A stretch of 15,992 nt of DNA. Origin: Candidatus Brocadiaceae bacterium (lineage in GTDB: Bacteria; Planctomycetota; Brocadiia; SM23-32). This document shows positions 15,115-15,992 of this stretch, piece by piece (the stretch's first letter is position 1; each line of letters opens with the position of its first letter). Made by a program: the position numbers and the translations under genes. The notes beneath the pieces are model-generated. The model was not told the DNA's origin, did no database searches, and saw only the letters and a program-made list of their open reading frames with translations. The stretch is from assembly GCA_030615435.1 (NCBI GenBank), contig JAUWZH010000024.1, positions 1-15,992 on the forward strand. The letters run 5' to 3'.

Positions 15115-15135
15115 TTTTCCGCAGTCTTTCCGCAG
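15115..15135 (+). promoter_or_regulatory. Two tandem DnaA-box-like 9-mers, 11-bp period
   Basis: TTTCCGCAG occurs at 15116-15124 and 15127-15135. The first copy read as TTTTCCGCA (15115-15123) matches the DnaA-box form TTTTCCACA at eight of nine bases; the second (CTTTCCGCA) matches at seven. The 11-bp spacing puts both on one face of the helix, about 100 bp upstream of the dnaA-like gene, as expected for an autoregulatory site. Confidence 0.3.
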
Positions 15136-15321
15136 GGCGGCACACGAGCCCGCCAGGAATTCCTGCGCACGCGCGAACGGCCAATCGGGTAACTACCCCA
15201 CGCACCGGAACACATCTCATCAAGCCCATCCACAGAGCCCACGATGAACCAGCTCATTTGCTCCCACATTCCAGACAATCCGGATATTAGGAGCAGCGGC
15301 ACGCGGGGTCAAGAGAGACAA

Positions 15322-15369
15322 CGGTCTTTCTGCCCCTCCGGAGGGATCGCGGCCCGGGGGGAAAGACCG
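15322..15369. other. Nested inverted repeats in the dnaA-like upstream region
   Basis: Outer arms CGGTCTTTC (15322-15330) and GAAAGACCG (15361-15369) are perfect over 9 bp. Between them lies the 12-bp perfect palindrome CCCTCCGGAGGG (15334-15345). The right arm is inside the 13-base repeat also found downstream of the gene. The element could be a transcript hairpin, a terminator or a protein-binding array. Confidence 0.45.
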
Positions 15370-15370
15370 C
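15358..15370 (+). repeat. 13-base direct repeat, copy 2 (upstream of the dnaA-like gene)
   Basis: GGGGAAAGACCGC, identical to 13466-13478. This copy forms the right arm of the nested inverted repeat, so the core GAAAGACCG occurs three times around the gene (13469-13477, 15361-15369, and inverted at 15322-15330). Confidence 0.5.
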
Positions 15371-15431
15371 TAACATTCTGCGAGGCAAAGCATTTGAAGA
15401 AAATGGACACTTCCACGAGAAAAACGAGATT

Positions 15432-15454
15432 TCCCCACGTTTTCAAAATGGGGA
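15432..15454. promoter_or_regulatory. Palindrome with AT-rich core
   Basis: TCCCCA (15432-15437) and TGGGGA (15449-15454) flank CG then TTTTCAAAA (15440-15448). Apart from the 2-nt CG bulge it is a near-continuous dyad, with an AT core unusual in this GC-rich region. Candidate protein-binding site. Confidence 0.35.
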
Positions 15455-15870
15455 CATCGTTCAGGCCGGCGCCCGGCCGGGGAGCTTTCGTTGCTTCAGG
15501 GCGGGAAAGAACTTAGGATAGAAGCCGCCTCCGAACGCAGGTGAGCGCTCGGCGGTTTCCGCCTCAGCAGCCCGAATTCTACCCTCAAAGCGCCCATGCC
15601 CGCGTGTCCCCTGGGTGGTGCCACATCAGGGCCAAAGTGTGGTACGCAATTCAACAATCCCCGGCCCGCTCACGGGCCTTCTGGAGGGGTTCTGAAGGCC
15701 TTGCCCTCGAACGTTTGGGTTCGTCCTGCAGGCAAGCGCGGCGCAGAACGCCGGTTGTGGCCGGGGAAACCCCCCCGTTTAAAAGAAGCCTCCAGCACTA
15801 CAGAGTCCGCGCGCAGCCTACTGCGCAAGAAGCAAGCAGGCGACAAGAGGGCGGGGGCTTTGCCCGACCG

Positions 15871-15916
15871 GTTGCAAGGCCCCGCTGTGCTACTTCGTAC
15901 GCGGGGCCGCAGCAAC
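15871..15916. other. Long hairpin with three stacked helices
   Basis: GTTGC/GCAAC (5 bp), GGCCCCGC/GCGGGGCC (8 bp) and GTGC/GTAC (4 bp including one G-T) stack around the loop TACTTC, with one small internal loop and one bulged T. This is the strongest local secondary structure noticed in the window. Confidence 0.55.
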
Positions 15917-15918
15917 TT

Positions 15919-15949
15919 GACGCATGCGTAGCTTATTGCGTCCTTTTTT
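15919..15949 (+). terminator. Rho-independent-type terminator
   Basis: GACGCA (15919-15924) pairs with TGCGTC (15937-15942) around a 12-nt loop and is followed by C and six T residues (15944-15949). The stem also contains the 10-bp palindrome ACGCATGCGT (15920-15929). It would end a + strand transcript running through the hairpin cluster. No protein gene precedes it. Confidence 0.5.
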
Positions 15950-15957
15950 GTGGAAAA
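15949..15957 (-). promoter_or_regulatory. Single DnaA box (TTTTCCACA)
   Basis: On the minus strand the 9-mer TTTTCCACA is an exact match to the relaxed consensus TTWTNCACA. It lies in the loop and right arm of a CCTTTTT/AAAAAGG dyad (15942-15960). One good box alone does not make an origin; a weaker 7/9 match (CCATCCACA) lies at 15226-15234. Confidence 0.35.
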
Positions 15958-15992
15958 AGGTCTGTAACAGCATTGCGGGGGGGTTTCCCGGC

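Larger units (their letters stand above)
15663..15989. ncRNA. Hairpin-rich element, candidate structured RNA or palindromic repeat cluster
   Basis: Consecutive perfect stems fill this stretch: GGCCCG/CGGGCC with a CTCA loop (15663-15678); a nested three-helix arm GTTCTG/CAGAAC, CTTGCC/GGCAAG, CGAAC/GTTCG (15689-15749); GCGCAG/CTGCGC with a CCTA loop (15811-15826); GGGC/GCCC (15855-15865); the long hairpin 15871-15916; and a terminator-like hairpin (15919-15949). A 14-base inverted repeat (15764-15777 with 15976-15989) encloses the last four. It does not match tmRNA, RNase P RNA, 6S or SRP RNA by signature motifs. Strand and identity are unknown; the T tract favours transcription on the + strand. 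Confidence 0.4.
15015..15992. other. Gene-poor upstream region of the dnaA-like gene, rich in dyads
   Basis: 978 bp in which no open frame has a convincing start, composition or recognisable family. It contains a palindrome next to the dnaA-like ribosome site, a hairpin at 15094-15111, two tandem DnaA-box-like 9-mers, nested dyads at 15322-15369, an AT-cored palindrome at 15432-15454 and, from 15663, a chain of hairpins with a terminator-like end. A clear promoter for the dnaA-like gene was not found; TTGTCA on the minus strand near 15072-15077 has only a poor -10 partner. Confidence 0.5.

Noticed and set aside
15244..15516. 90-codon + strand frame upstream of the dnaA-like gene
   Set aside because: No ribosome site and no recognisable motif; it runs through the nested palindromes.
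15596..15931. 111-codon + strand frame in the hairpin region
   Set aside because: The sequence is dominated by stems and its translation is Arg/Pro/Gly-rich without any family likeness, so structure explains the region better than coding.
15015..15992. Chromosomal origin (oriC)
   Set aside because: Only one exact DnaA box and a few weak matches were seen, with no AT-rich unwinding region and no dnaN/rpmH neighbours visible. A box-cluster and GC-skew scan of the genome would decide.
1..15992. CRISPR array, tRNA, rRNA, transposase or phage genes
   Set aside because: No regularly spaced repeats, no tRNA-like cloverleaf with a TTC arm, no rRNA signature and no transposase or phage motif were found by eye on either strand.

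Overview
The window is protein-dense, GC-rich DNA from a bacterium with a Gram-negative type envelope, because it encodes an outer-membrane secretin with its inner-membrane platform. No rRNA, tRNA or insertion sequence was found and the phylum cannot be fixed from the sequence. Divergent PilMNO proteins, a membrane-anchored GspC-like protein in the PilP slot and a short secretin would fit an uncultured or poorly sampled lineage (inference only).

Layout. Positions 1-5928 (+ strand) carry a type IV pilus / type II secretion locus. It starts with the 3' end of a pseudopilin, then a PilX-type minor pilin with a predicted beta-helix, then pilM, pilN, pilO, a PilP/GspC-like gene and a secretin, the last five almost without gaps. 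No assembly ATPase (PilB/PilT), PilC or major pilin lies in the window. Positions 5929-6257 are a convergent spacer with a perfect 9-bp hairpin. Positions 6258-13225 (- strand) are soluble signalling genes. Read in transcription order they are a canonical histidine kinase, a second kinase whose ATP site and receiver are degenerate, a REC-GAF-HD-GYP response regulator, a pseudo-receiver-GAF-GGDEF diguanylate cyclase and, after a 223-bp gap with its own promoter, an FHA-GAF-HD-GYP protein. The first four overlap or nearly touch and start from a good sigma70-like promoter with an inverted repeat on its -35 box. Positions 13560-15014 (- strand) encode a DnaA-family protein that keeps the DNA-binding domain and Walker A but has lost Walker B, sensor and arginine-finger residues. 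Positions 15015-15992 hold no convincing gene and are rich in dyads, hairpins and a terminator-like element.

How it may work together. One enzyme that makes c-di-GMP and two HD-GYP proteins predicted to degrade it sit convergent to pilus machinery, with kinases that could drive the REC-HD-GYP protein. The simplest reading is local c-di-GMP control of pilus assembly or secretion, inferred from gene neighbourhood. The points most worth a second look are the degenerate DnaA-like protein, the pseudokinase with two pseudo-receivers, the asparagine-ladder minor pilin and the hairpin cluster at the right edge.
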